A DNA stretch of 64,000 nucleotides from Nocardia flavorosea. Lineage in GTDB: Bacteria; Actinomycetota; Actinomycetes; Mycobacteriales; Mycobacteriaceae. The notes below the pieces were generated by a model. The model was not told the DNA's origin. It ran no database searches and saw only the letters and a list, made by a program, of their open reading frames with translations. The translations under genes were made by a program, and so were the position numbers. The stretch lies in NCBI RefSeq assembly GCF_015477805.1, contig NZ_JADLQL010000004.1, positions 310,001 to 374,000 of the forward strand, in the 5' to 3' direction. Below, piece after piece: positions 51,610 to 61,300 of this stretch (positions are counted from its first letter, which is position 1; each line of letters opens with the position of its first letter).

Positions 51610-53156
51610 CACAGCCCCCGCATGGCGGTGTACACGCCCATGATCCAGAAGGCGATGATCGGAACGACGACGATGAGCAGATATTCGATGATGTCGATTA
51701 CGCGCCTGGTCACCGGGTTCAGCCGTTTACCGGGGAGACGGAGCGCGGCGACGCAGGCGCCGCCCGCGATGATCCCCACGATCAGTACGACGATCAAACG
51801 GGCATACGGCGTCTCATAGTGACCCACCAGGACCGCGGCAATACCCAGAACGACCACGGTCGCCCCGCAGACCAAGGCAATCGCCTGTACCCGGTCGGGA
51901 TACCAGCGCGACCGCATGGCGAGCAGACCGGCGACGGCGACACCCATGATGATCTCCCGGATCCCGCCGGGGCTGACCACGGCGCAGATCACGGTCGAAA
52001 CCGCCAGCAACGCCGATATCGTGGTGACGAGCCCGCGCAGGCTGGTCACTGCCAGGCGTGCCCGGCTCTCGATACCGTTCTCGTGGTTGCGCCGCCGCTG
52101 TTCGGCCTCGGCGGACGCTTCCGCGTCCAGATCCCCCTCCGGGGTGGCGGCGGCGTCGAAGATATCGGTGAGGGTGGCCGGAGAGACTTCACTGCCGGGA
52201 TCCGGCAGATCTGGTGGCCGGATACGCGCGATCGCCACGGCGATACGCGGAGCGAGGCTCAACAGGACCAGGCCCACGAACACCGCACCGCCGGCGACCT
52301 GCCGGACCAGCAGGTCCGAATAGGTCAGCGGGAGTACCGCCGCGGCGACCACGACGCCGAGCCCGGTAACCGCCATCAAGGTGGCGATACCCGACCCGGT
52401 CGCCCGCATCAGCCCGACCATGGCGACGGCCACCACCACCGCGCCCGCGGCGATATTCGCGGGCGCGAACGGACCCGGCTCCCCGTAGGCGGGTGGTACG
52501 AGCATGGCGCTGCCGGCGAACAGCAGCGGCACCGAAGTCAGGGCCAGCCCCAGCGAGATCCGCTCGGCCGCGCCGCGGTTGCGGGCGACGAAGGCACCGG
52601 CCCAGCACAGTATCCCGAACAGCAGCGCGGGTAGCCCGCACCACAGCAGTGACCCGGTCTCCGTCCACATCCACGACAGCAGAGTTGCCAGAGCCACCGC
52701 GCCGACCCCCAGCACACCCAGGCCCACCACGGCGGCGGTATCGGCGTCGAATTCGGTGAACTCCCGCTCGTTGATCAACGCGAGCGCGTCGGTGATGTCC
52801 TCCACGACCGGCGTGAACACCTCGGCCGACTCCACCGTGGCCAGCATCAGGGCGGTGCCGTCGACGATGTCGTGATCGGCCAGGCTGCGCCACCGCGGCA
52901 TCGGCTGCTCGCCGGGGCGGGCCAGGCTCCACTGGCCGGTCGGCGGAGTGAAATCCACCTCGTCGTCGTCGATGGCCGCGGACAGCACACCGATCAGATC
53001 GTCGATGAAGGTTTCGATGGTGAATTTGGTCGGCACCACGACGTCGACCTGGTAGCTCGCCACCATCACGGCGATTCGCGCCCGGGCGACCTCCGCCGAG
53101 GCCGGACCGCCGCCGCCTGCGGCGGCCGGAGGAGCGGCGGTCTGGACCGTTGTCAC
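51609..53156 (-). CDS. eccD: Type VII secretion integral membrane protein EccD
   Basis: Forms the central membrane vestibule of the ESX complex. 515 residues: N-terminal ubiquitin-like cytosolic domain (about 25-110: ARIAVMVASYQVDVVVPTKF ... DGTALMLA), then about eleven transmembrane helices, for example VVGLGVLGVGAVALATLLSW and IIEYLLIVVVPIIAFWIMGV, with a charged cytosolic loop around 325-365. GTG start overlaps the upstream ATPase stop as GTGA. Confidence 0.94.
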   Translation of the reverse strand: MTTVQTAAPPAAAGGGGPASAEVARARIAVMVASYQVDVVVPTKFTIETFIDDLIGVLSAAIDDDEVDFTPPTGQWSLARPGEQPMPRWRSLADHDIVDGTALMLATVESAEVFTPVVEDITDALALINEREFTEFDADTAAVVGLGVLGVGAVALATLLSWMWTETGSLLWCGLPALLFGILCWAGAFVARNRGAAERISLGLALTSVPLLFAGSAMLVPPAYGEPGPFAPANIAAGAVVVAVAMVGLMRATGSGIATLMAVTGLGVVVAAAVLPLTYSDLLVRQVAGGAVFVGLVLLSLAPRIAVAIARIRPPDLPDPGSEVSPATLTDIFDAAATPEGDLDAEASAEAEQRRRNHENGIESRARLAVTSLRGLVTTISALLAVSTVICAVVSPGGIREIIMGVAVAGLLAMRSRWYPDRVQAIALVCGATVVVLGIAAVLVGHYETPYARLIVVLIVGIIAGGACVAALRLPGKRLNPVTRRVIDIIEYLLIVVVPIIAFWIMGVYTAMRGL

Positions 53157-54793
53157 AGTCGTCCTCCAGCGCCGGCGGGACCAACTTCGTAACCGGGGAA
53201 ATCGTCGGCGAGACCGGCAGCCAGTTCTTCGAAAGCCAAGGCAGTTTCTTTCTCGAGCATCCTCAGGTCGACCTCACCGCCCTCCGCCAGATGCGTGTCG
53301 AACGGTATCCGGCAGGTGGGCCGCTGGGCACTGGCGAACAGTTTCTCGATCGCCTCCACGTCCACCGTCGGTTTCACCGGCTGATGATGGACGATAGCCA
53401 CCATCGATGCGGCGATGAGGTGATCGAAACCGTGGGAGCTCAGCCAGTTCAGCGTCGCGACCGCACCCGTCACCCCGCCCACGGTCGCCGGGGTGACGAC
53501 GAGCACCGCGTCGCTCGAACGCAGCACCATATCCGTCGCCGAATCGAGAACTCCGGTTCCGCAATCGACCAGCAGCAAATTGTAGTGCTTGCGCAAAGTC
53601 TCCACGGCGATCCCGTATTCGGTGCCGGACAGCGCAGCGGTGGCATCGCTGTTCCACGGCGACGCGACAACCGCGAGATCCGCGGCATTGACCGCGGTAT
53701 AGGCGTGGACGGAAGAAAACGAATCCAGGGCGTGGGAGGCCGTGGCGAGATCCCGCAGCGTCAGCCCGTAGGGATGGCGCACGGTACGAGTCGACAGGTC
53801 GCCGAAGTCGGGGTTGGCGTCCACCGCGGCCACCCGGTCCGGGCGCATTTTCGCGAATGTGGAGCCGAGGGCGGCCGTTGTCGTCGTACGGCCGACACCG
53901 CCCTTCACACTCACCACCGCGATCTGATAAGGCGTGGTGAGTGCGCGGCGGACCCGGTTGCGCCGGTCCTCGGCGCGTTGCTCGGCAGGCGAGAGCCCGA
54001 AGCTGAACCCGACCTTGTTCAACGCCCCCCGCACACCGGCGTTCGACCGCAGATGGGCCTGGCGCACGGCGGCGATATCGGCCAGCAGCTCGGGCGAGGC
54101 GAGAGTGGGCGGCAGGACCGCGGATCGGTTGTCGTAGCCGGACCGGGAGATCCGTTCCAGCACATGCGCGGAATTATTGTTCGCGCCGGCCGGCGCACCA
54201 TGGGTGCGATACCCCTGCGGTGCCACCTGTTCCTGACCGCCCTGGGTTTCCGCATGCGACCGGGGACTCGCATAGGTGTGCCCGGCACCCATAGCCGGAG
54301 CACCCTGCCACTGCTCGGACGAATCGGCCGGTGGCGGTGCGGCGCCGGTGGCTGCGGGGCCGCCCGGGGCCGCGGCAGTCGGCACAGCGCCGACCACCGG
54401 GGAGCCGGGAATACCCGGGCCGGGTGCGGCCGGTGGTGTTTCGCCGGACGGCTGCGGAACTCGGGAGCGACCGGGGTCCACGCCCGGCCCCGCTTCCGCC
54501 TGCGGAACCGTCTGCCCCGGAACCGGGGGCGGCGCCGGGGCTTCCGTCCGCCCCAGGTCGAGCGATGACCCGCCGGCCGTCTGCGGTGCCGATGCCGAAT
54601 CCTGCGGCGGGGCGACGGCAGCGGCCGGGCCGGCCGTGCTGCGATCCTGCCCGGCCGCGGCTTCCGTGCCGGCGACGGTCGCGTCGGCGGTTTCGTCGCC
54701 GCTCTGCTCGACCTGCGCGAAGTAGGCGTCGTATCCCCCCTGCGTCAACGCGGACGCGGCCGGATGACCGTTCGTTGCCGACACTCGGTTCAT
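53153..54793 (-). CDS. EspI-like MinD/ParA-type ATPase of the ESX locus
   Basis: 546 residues. A long Pro/Ala/Gly-rich N-terminal half (about residues 20-200) leads to a deviant Walker A KGGVGRTTTTAALG near residue 295, followed by RVAAVDANPDFGDL and LLLVDCGTGV. EspI (Rv3876) of mycobacterial ESX-1 has the same plan and position (before eccD) and controls secretion in response to ATP level. It is a mark of ESX-1/ESX-2-type loci rather than ESX-3, which matters for typing this system. Ribosome site AGAGGA precedes the ATG. Confidence 0.85.
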   Translation of the reverse strand: MNRVSATNGHPAASALTQGGYDAYFAQVEQSGDETADATVAGTEAAAGQDRSTAGPAAAVAPPQDSASAPQTAGGSSLDLGRTEAPAPPPVPGQTVPQAEAGPGVDPGRSRVPQPSGETPPAAPGPGIPGSPVVGAVPTAAAPGGPAATGAAPPPADSSEQWQGAPAMGAGHTYASPRSHAETQGGQEQVAPQGYRTHGAPAGANNNSAHVLERISRSGYDNRSAVLPPTLASPELLADIAAVRQAHLRSNAGVRGALNKVGFSFGLSPAEQRAEDRRNRVRRALTTPYQIAVVSVKGGVGRTTTTAALGSTFAKMRPDRVAAVDANPDFGDLSTRTVRHPYGLTLRDLATASHALDSFSSVHAYTAVNAADLAVVASPWNSDATAALSGTEYGIAVETLRKHYNLLLVDCGTGVLDSATDMVLRSSDAVLVVTPATVGGVTGAVATLNWLSSHGFDHLIAASMVAIVHHQPVKPTVDVEAIEKLFASAQRPTCRIPFDTHLAEGGEVDLRMLEKETALAFEELAAGLADDFPGYEVGPAGAGGRL

Positions 54794-54824
54794 AATCGTC
54801 GTCCTCTCGTCGAGCTCAGGGACG

Positions 54825-55742
54825 TCACGGGGTACGGGACGTATCGAACCAACTCCGGCCGGGCAGCAGGTCGATCAGGGCGTCGATACCCGCCTCGATC
54901 GCGGCATCGTCGCCCGGTTGGAAGGTCGACCATAGCTGTCCGTCCATAGCGGCGCGGGGGTTCACGATCAGGCGACCGGTCATGGTGTCCAGAACGTTCA
55001 CACCCGCCCGGGTGTGTATCGATCCCGAACCGCCGTCGCGGTGTTCGATCATGACGATCTCGGCACGGCGCACCACCTCGGCCATCGCCCGGGTGATAAC
55101 GCCCGCTGCGCGCGGGGTCGCGCCCAGTTCACACAACACTCTCCGCCGCTCCTCCGCATCGTCCGGAACGGCCTGCAGTTCCTCTACCGGCGCCGAAACC
55201 GGCTCGAACTGAAGTAAAGGGTAGTCACCCAGAGCCGATTTCACCACGGCGGTGTGGGTATTCAGCCGGCGGCCCTGGTGGAACACCGGCTGAATCACCA
55301 CATGGTCGTCACAGCGGATCGCCAGTACATGGCTGTCGCCGTCGCGAACCAGCGATATGCGCAGCATCGTCGGCTCGTGGCCGGCGCTGCCGTTGTCCAT
55401 GACCCGCACCGCCAGTTCCATATCCGGGCGGTGCAAACTGTGCAGCCAGGATGCGATCGCCGGATGCACCCGGCCGTCCTCGACGATGCCCGCTTCTGTG
55501 AGCTGATCGGTGACGACCGCATGCACCTTGTCCCGAACCGCGATATCGGGAATATTCGGCAGGATGGCGAGAACGGCCGGATAGGAGTCGATGCCGACCA
55601 TGTTCTGGAGAACGAGGGCGGCATCGACGTTCAGGTCGACCGAAGTCGGACCTGTCTCCGATTCCGGTCCGTATCGGTCGCCCGCGATCACGGGCTCCGA
55701 TCCGGTCCGCGGAGTATCCCGAACTGAATCGGCCGAGGTCAT
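54825..55742 (-). CDS. espG: EspG, chaperone of PE/PPE substrates
   Basis: Cytosolic chaperone that binds the PPE tip of a PE-PPE pair and keeps it soluble for export by its own ESX system. 305 residues with the EspG fold: DAALVLQNMVGIDSYPAVLAILPN, EDGRVHPAIASWLHSLHRP, LAIRCDDHVVIQ, and the C-terminal GRLIVNPRAAMDGQLWSTFQ. Start ATG overlaps the stop of the upstream esx gene as ATGA. Its presence shows the PE- and PPE-like genes in this operon are genuine substrates. Confidence 0.9.
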   Translation of the reverse strand: MTSADSVRDTPRTGSEPVIAGDRYGPESETGPTSVDLNVDAALVLQNMVGIDSYPAVLAILPNIPDIAVRDKVHAVVTDQLTEAGIVEDGRVHPAIASWLHSLHRPDMELAVRVMDNGSAGHEPTMLRISLVRDGDSHVLAIRCDDHVVIQPVFHQGRRLNTHTAVVKSALGDYPLLQFEPVSAPVEELQAVPDDAEERRRVLCELGATPRAAGVITRAMAEVVRRAEIVMIEHRDGGSGSIHTRAGVNVLDTMTGRLIVNPRAAMDGQLWSTFQPGDDAAIEAGIDALIDLLPGRSWFDTSRTP

Positions 55743-56035
55743 GCCCGGAACATGGACCCTACCGAGATGTCGACGACGTCCATGTCGCCGCCCTTGGTGG
55801 AAGTCCGGACGATCTTGCCGTTCAGACCGGCCAGAGCACCCTCATAAGCGTTCAGCTTAGCCTCGAGTTCGTTGGTGACGTCGGTGTAGCCCTCGGCACC
55901 CGAACCCTGGAAGCCTTCCAGGAGCGCGGTTTTCAGCTGGCGCATATTGGCGATGTTCTGATTCATACCTTCGATTATCGCCGACACCCGGCCGGTCGAA
56001 GCCTCGACTTCACCGTAGTTGAATTTAATTGCCAT
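55739..56035 (-). CDS. WXG100-family protein (second esx gene), no classical WXG
   Basis: 98 residues, two helices with a turn. Start MAIKFNYGEVEAST and length fit the WXG100 family, but the turn reads GFQGSGAEG, so the Trp is Phe. The C-terminal tail (GGDMDVVDISVGSMFRA) carries no YxxxD/E signal. It probably forms the heterodimer with the preceding Esx protein and is exported with it. GGATGG lies before the ATG; 40 bases after the partner gene. Confidence 0.85.
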   Translation of the reverse strand: MAIKFNYGEVEASTGRVSAIIEGMNQNIANMRQLKTALLEGFQGSGAEGYTDVTNELEAKLNAYEGALAGLNGKIVRTSTKGGDMDVVDISVGSMFRA

Positions 56036-56075
56036 GGGATTCCATCCTTACTGTGCCGGTAATGCCCGGTGCCAC

Positions 56076-56489
56076 TCAGGCCCAGGACTTGGTATCGACC
56101 TGCTCGACTACCGCCGAGCGGGTACCGTCGTCGTTCTGCGTCCAGTTGTCCCAGGTGCCGGTGCCTACCCCGGCATCCACTGCACCGTCCGCCCCCATCT
56201 CGAAATTGATCATGCCCTGCGCATCGAGGTCGGCGCCGTCGAGCTTTACGCCGGCATTCTGCATATTGTCGACGATGTTCTGCAGGAAATTGGCCAGCTC
56301 GACACCTCGCTGGTACGAATTGCCGAGCGCGTTGTAGATCGCCGTACCGGTAGCACCGGTAACCGCTGCCTGCAACTCGTCCTGCGTACCGACCAATGCC
56401 TTGAGGTGGCTCTCGAGCTCGCCCAGGCAGGCGGCCGTGTGGTTGGCAGATGAGTACATCTGCTCTGGATCGATAGTTGTCCAGTTCAT
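56076..56489 (-). CDS. WXG100-like protein with an extended tail (first esx gene)
   Basis: 137 residues, longer than the usual 95-100. Helical N-terminal part (DPEQMYSSANHTAACLGELESHLKALVG), a turn where WXG would stand reads VTGATGTAIY with no Trp, a second helix (NSYQRGVELANFLQNIVDNMQNAG), then a roughly 45-residue acidic tail ending DNWTQNDDGTRSAVVEQVDTKSWA. No Y-x-x-x-D/E is visible. AAGGA lies before the ATG. Position (after PPE, before the second esx) defines it as the EsxB-type partner. Confidence 0.82.
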   Translation of the reverse strand: MNWTTIDPEQMYSSANHTAACLGELESHLKALVGTQDELQAAVTGATGTAIYNALGNSYQRGVELANFLQNIVDNMQNAGVKLDGADLDAQGMINFEMGADGAVDAGVGTGTWDNWTQNDDGTRSAVVEQVDTKSWA

Positions 56490-56521
56490 AATTCTTTCCT
56501 TCCGAGGAGGATGAAGAACCG

Positions 56522-56541
56522 CTTCGCTTCAGATAGCGAAG
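56522..56541. other. Hairpin between the PPE and esx genes
   Basis: CTTCGCT (56522-56528) and AGCGAAG (56535-56541) form a perfect 7-bp stem with a 6-base loop in the 60-base gap between the PPE gene and the first esx gene. It may stabilise or separate the highly expressed esx part of the mRNA. Confidence 0.4.
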
Positions 56542-56549
56542 GGGCGTGC

Positions 56550-57923
56550 TCAGTGCGGCTCGGGCCGGCGCGCGTCGTGATCGTCACCGTCGAGCCGCTC
56601 GAGTACTCCCACCAGCGACGACTCCGTGTCGTCGTCCACGATGAGCTCGTCGTCGGGTTCGTACTCGATGACGCCGATGGCCGGTGGACGTTCCAGCACC
56701 GGCACGTCGACGTGTTCGCCGGGTGCGAAAACTTTGCCCGGCTTGTCCTCATCCTCCTTTCTGCGTCGTCGCATCCGCGCGGTCGGCGCGCTGACGCCCG
56801 GCCGGGAAGCGGGGCGTCCCACCGGGGCCGTCGATGCCGTCCCGGTGCCGGCGCCGAATGCCGTTCCGGTCCCGGGCTTCCAGTTGGCCGGCATCCGGAA
56901 ACCGGTGGCCGCGCCCGACATCGACCCGAGGCCGCCACCGACCATCCCGAGGCCCACCAAGCTGCCGATTCCACCGCCCATCGCCGTGAGTGTCGGCGAG
57001 GTCGAGGAAGTACCGAACAGGCTGTCCTGGCCGAAGAGTTCCGGGTCGATCCGGCTCGGATCCGAATGGTTGACCAGGTCCTGGATCATCGAGTCGGTGA
57101 GCTCGGGCGGCATGTTCTGGCCGGGGTCGGTGATCTGGTTGGACACGGGATCGGATGGGGTGGTCGTCGGATCGGACACCCCGTCGCCACCCGGTCCTGT
57201 GCTGTCCTGCGGCCCCGGGCCGGGGCCGGAGTCGGGGCCACCACCGGTATCGCTGCCGGTATCGGGGCCGTTCTGCAACAGCTCGTTCAGCACCCCGGTG
57301 TGATCCAGCGGCCCCGAACCGTTCAACAGCTGAGTTCCCGCGCCCGGTCCGTTGACAATCGGTGGGGGCGGCTCGATCGGGATGGCGAGCAGTTCCTTGA
57401 CCGTCCCGGTTGCCTGGATCTCGTACCGCTGCATGGATTCGGCCGCGCGCAGACGCAGGATCATGTAGTCGATCTCGGCTTCTGCCACCATCATCGCCGC
57501 CACCCCCAGTCCGACGACGCCCACCCCACTGGCAGTGGCGGTAGCCATCGCCGTATGCGCCTGGGCCCGTTTGACCATGGCCTTGAGGATTTCGGCCAGG
57601 GTGGGCATGGACCGCTTCGCCTGGATGTGGTCATATGCCGAGTCCTCGGCGATACGGGCGATACGGGCGGCGAGATCGACCTGGTCGCGAACCCAGGAAG
57701 AATGGTTCCGGAACGCCGCTTGCGCGCGTTCGGATCCCAGCCCTTCCCAGGAATTCGCCATATCCACGGTAGAGCTGTCCGTCCCGCTCGCCGCCCGGGC
57801 CAAAGCCCTCGCGATTTCCGCGTACGCGTCCGCGGCGCCTTTCAGCGGCGCAACGCCGGGACCGCTGAACAACTGAAACCAATTGGCCAGCGGACTGTTC
57901 GCAAAATAGTCGACGAACGGCAT
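56550..57923 (-). CDS. PPE-like protein of the ESX locus
   Basis: 457 residues. The N-terminal 170 residues form the PPE-type helical domain without the literal PPE triplet; it carries WEG in NSWEGLGSERAQAAF, the conserved WxG turn, and the following AYDHIQAKRSMPTLAEI helix. A Pro/Gly/Asp-rich middle (residues 190-260) and a Gly-rich segment (GGGIGSLVGLGMVGGGLG) lead to an acidic C-terminal tail (EYEPDDELIVDDDTESS) typical of Nocardia ESX substrates. AGGG precedes the ATG. It should pair with the small PE-like protein encoded 27 bases upstream. Confidence 0.82.
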   Translation of the reverse strand: MPFVDYFANSPLANWFQLFSGPGVAPLKGAADAYAEIARALARAASGTDSSTVDMANSWEGLGSERAQAAFRNHSSWVRDQVDLAARIARIAEDSAYDHIQAKRSMPTLAEILKAMVKRAQAHTAMATATASGVGVVGLGVAAMMVAEAEIDYMILRLRAAESMQRYEIQATGTVKELLAIPIEPPPPIVNGPGAGTQLLNGSGPLDHTGVLNELLQNGPDTGSDTGGGPDSGPGPGPQDSTGPGGDGVSDPTTTPSDPVSNQITDPGQNMPPELTDSMIQDLVNHSDPSRIDPELFGQDSLFGTSSTSPTLTAMGGGIGSLVGLGMVGGGLGSMSGAATGFRMPANWKPGTGTAFGAGTGTASTAPVGRPASRPGVSAPTARMRRRRKEDEDKPGKVFAPGEHVDVPVLERPPAIGVIEYEPDDELIVDDDTESSLVGVLERLDGDDHDARRPEPH

Positions 57924-57950
57924 GACGACCCTGTGCTCGCTACAGCAGGA

Positions 57951-58274
57951 CTAGGAGCAACCGAACCTCGATCCGGCGGTGTTGACCGAACTCCCGCACA
58001 CCTCGTCGCTCACCTCATAACTGATATCCGCGGGCACCAGAGTCTGGCTACCGAGCGTGTGCTCGATGCCGCCGATCCCGAGATTCGGCAGGAAGGCCAG
58101 GGTGATGGCCTGGAGGGCCGTCGACTGCAGCATGCCCGGCACATGCGGGCCCGGCGGCATGGCCGCGGCCTTCGGCGCCTGACCGGTCACGTAACCCGCG
58201 AGCGTCGACTGGTCGACTCCGAGTTTGGCGCTGATCTTGGGAAGTTGTCCTTCGAGAACTGACAATGCAACCAT
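57951..58274 (-). CDS. Small PE-like protein with a YxxxD motif
   Basis: 107 residues, in the place of a PE gene. N-terminal helices (LSVLEGQLPKISAKLGV ... LQSTALQAITLAF) and, further on, the sequence ISYEVSDEV in which Y-E-V-S-D fits the T7SS export signal YxxxD/E. No PE dipeptide at residues 8-9. Two Cys near the end (EVCGSS, RFGCS). ATG 58272-58274 has AGGAGG upstream. Likely forms the secreted heterodimer with the PPE-like protein. Confidence 0.7.
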   Translation of the reverse strand: MVALSVLEGQLPKISAKLGVDQSTLAGYVTGQAPKAAAMPPGPHVPGMLQSTALQAITLAFLPNLGIGGIEHTLGSQTLVPADISYEVSDEVCGSSVNTAGSRFGCS

Positions 58275-58374
58275 GGAGGCCTCCTGAGGATCGCTGCCCA
58301 CTCATCAGTTCGAGCAGTTTCATATTGAACGCTAAGCTATTCCCACCTTTGGGCACGCCACAGTGGAATTCGTT

Positions 58375-61300
58375 TCATTCCGGTGTCCACGCCGCCTGGA
58401 TCAGATCCTTCGACGAGCTCAGCGGCTCGACGAAGATGCCGCGGCCGACCGGTTGTTTGGTGGCCTTCACATCACCGATGAGCATTCCGTCCAGCCGCGA
58501 ACCGTCCATGATCACGCCGGAACTGTTCAGGTTCTTCACCTGTCCGAGAACACTGTCGTACATCGCCGAATCCGCCTGTGCGATATTGCGGGACGCGATG
58601 ATGTGCAGACCGGTGTCCCGGCCGTCGACGATCAGGTCCTTGATCGGATCCAGCGGATTGAGCTGCCCGCGCGGAGCGACCATATGGTAGTCGTCGATCA
58701 CCACGAAGATCTCCGGCCCACTCCACCAGGAACGTTCCCGCAACTGCTGCGCCGTGACCCCGGCCGGCGGCCGGCGGCCCCGCATCTTCGCGGCGAACGC
58801 GGGCAGGCCCTCGGCCAGATCCCGGGCGCTGGTGAGATAGCCGATCAGCTGTTCGGGCGGGACTATATCCATATGCCGGCGCCGGTAGTCGACCAGCAGA
58901 ACTCGCGCCTCCTCGGGAGTGAAACGCAGCGTGATCGACTCCAGTAGCGCGGAAACCAGGGTGGATTTCCCACAGCCGCTGGAGCCGAGCACAACCAGGT
59001 GCGGAGAAAGACCGAAGTCCATCACCGCGGGCGCGAGATCGCTTTCGCGTACTCCGAATGGCACCCGCAGCTTCTCCGCCAGATTCGTCGGGGCCGGAAC
59101 ATGTTCCAGGATCCGGGCGAGGGAAACCTGGCCGGGAAGCAGCCGGACTTCCGGTGCACGACGTTCCCCGTAGGTCCGGCGCAGTTGTTCTATCACCGTC
59201 GCCAGTCCCGTACCCGCCGTCTCGGGGTCGGGGTCGCCGTCGGCGCGCGGCAACGCGGTCAGCATATGCAGGGCCTCACTGGATACGCATCGTCCCGGCC
59301 GGTTCGGCGGAATCGAGGCCACGACATTGCGGTGCCCGCTGAACGCGGTATCGGTCAGATCACCCAGCCGCATTTCCAGGCGGGTTTGGAGCATATCCTT
59401 CACAGCCGGACGGATCGCCGCCCACCGCGAACTCGCGACCACGAGATGGACGCCGTAGTTGAGACCCTGGACCGCAATGGCTTCCAGCGTAGGCATGTAC
59501 TCGTCGTAGAAGGGGCCGTTCACCGCGAAGCCGATATCCCAGCCGTCGACCACCAGGAAGACGTCGCCGTGCGCATCCCCGCGTCTCGCCAGGTCGGCCG
59601 CGCCTTCCGCAGTGAGCCGACGGCGGCGGAACTCGCGCATCGTATCGATCCCGACATCGTCGAACAGGGTCTGCCGCGCCGCGATCAGATTCTTCACCAG
59701 CGCGAATGTCCGGCGGATGCGATCGACGTCGCGCGCGGAGGCGACCGCACCCACATGTGGCATATTCCGCAGCGCGGACAGGCCACCGGTGAAGTCGATG
59801 CAATAGAACTGGACCTGCTCCGGAGTATGGGTCAGCGCCGCTGCCGTGACCAGGGTCTGCAACGCCGTCGACTTTCCGGATTGCGGGCCACCCACCACCG
59901 CGACATGCCCACCGGCAGCCGACAGGTCCACCGCCCAGACGTCCTGTCGCTGCTGACGCGGCTTGTCGACGATGGCCCACGGCAGATGTAGCGCCCCCTG
60001 TTCCACGGCCGGAACGAGACGGTCCAGCGTCGCCGGCACTCCGAGCGGCGGCAGCCACATCTTGTGTGCGGGGCGACCGTGCCGGGCGAACTGCGTCAGC
60101 GCGGTTTCCATAACGGTCACGGCGTCATTCTCCGACTCCGGTTCCCGGGTCTCGGGAACCGCTTCGACCACCGGCTGCGCGGGCCGGATATCGGCGATGA
60201 ATTCGGAGGTGAACCGTTGCGGCGGGCGATAACCGCCACCGGGACGCCGGGCACGCTGGGCACTCACCGCCGAGGTCTGCGCCGGCGGTGAGTACGGGCC
60301 ACCGACATACGCCGCTTGGAAGCGCTGGAGGTCACCGGCCCCCACCCGCAGATAGCCCGAGCCCGGCTTCTTGGGCAGGTGGTAGGCGTCGGCCGTGCCG
60401 ATCGCGTCGCGGGAGTCGCTGGTCTGATTGGTACGCAGGGCAATACGGTAGGACAGGTGCGCTTCCAGCTCACCCATCCGGTTCGCCGGAACCTTCTGTG
60501 ACGACAGCAGCAGATGGATACGGAGCGAGCGGCCCAACCGGCCGATGGCGACGAACAGTTTCGAAAAGCTCGGATGCTGTTCCAGCAGTTCGGCGAACTC
60601 GTCCAGAATGATCAGCAGCGTGGGCAGCGGTTCGAGTTGAGCCCCCTGCTCACGGGCCCGTTCGTAGTCGGCGACGCTGGCCAGATTGCCTGCGTCGCGC
60701 AGAATCCGCTGGCGACGCGCCATCTCGCCGTTGATGACGTCTTCCATACGAGTGACGAGATCGGCTTCCTCTTCCATATTGGTGACGACAGCGGTCACAT
60801 GGGACAGCCGATCGAAGCCGAGGAATGTCGCACCACCTTTGAAGTCGACCAGCAGCAGATTGAGCTGATCCGGTGAATGGTGGGCGATGGCGGACAACAC
60901 CAGGGTGCGCAGGAATTCCGATTTGCCCGACCCGGTGGCGCCGATACACATTCCGTGCGGGCCCATACCTTCTTCGGCGGATTCCTTGATATCGAGGTGG
61001 ACGACCTGGCCGGTCGGATCGTGGCCGAACGGGATATTGAGCCGGCTGCGATCGGTATCGCGCCGGCGCGGCCATTGCAGATCGACACGGATATTGCCGG
61101 GGTCGGCGATACCGACCATTTCTTCCCAGGAGGTTCCGGCGCTTGCCTGCTCGGCGGCGACCGCCTCGACGACGGTCGAGAGCCGGAACGGGGACAGTTG
61201 GCGGACGAGCGCCGCTGTCTCGGGCAGCGACTGGGTGTCGGCCCGGCCCACCAAGCGGGTTCCCCGCGTCGTTATCTCGTTCAGCGTCCGGTCCGCGGCG

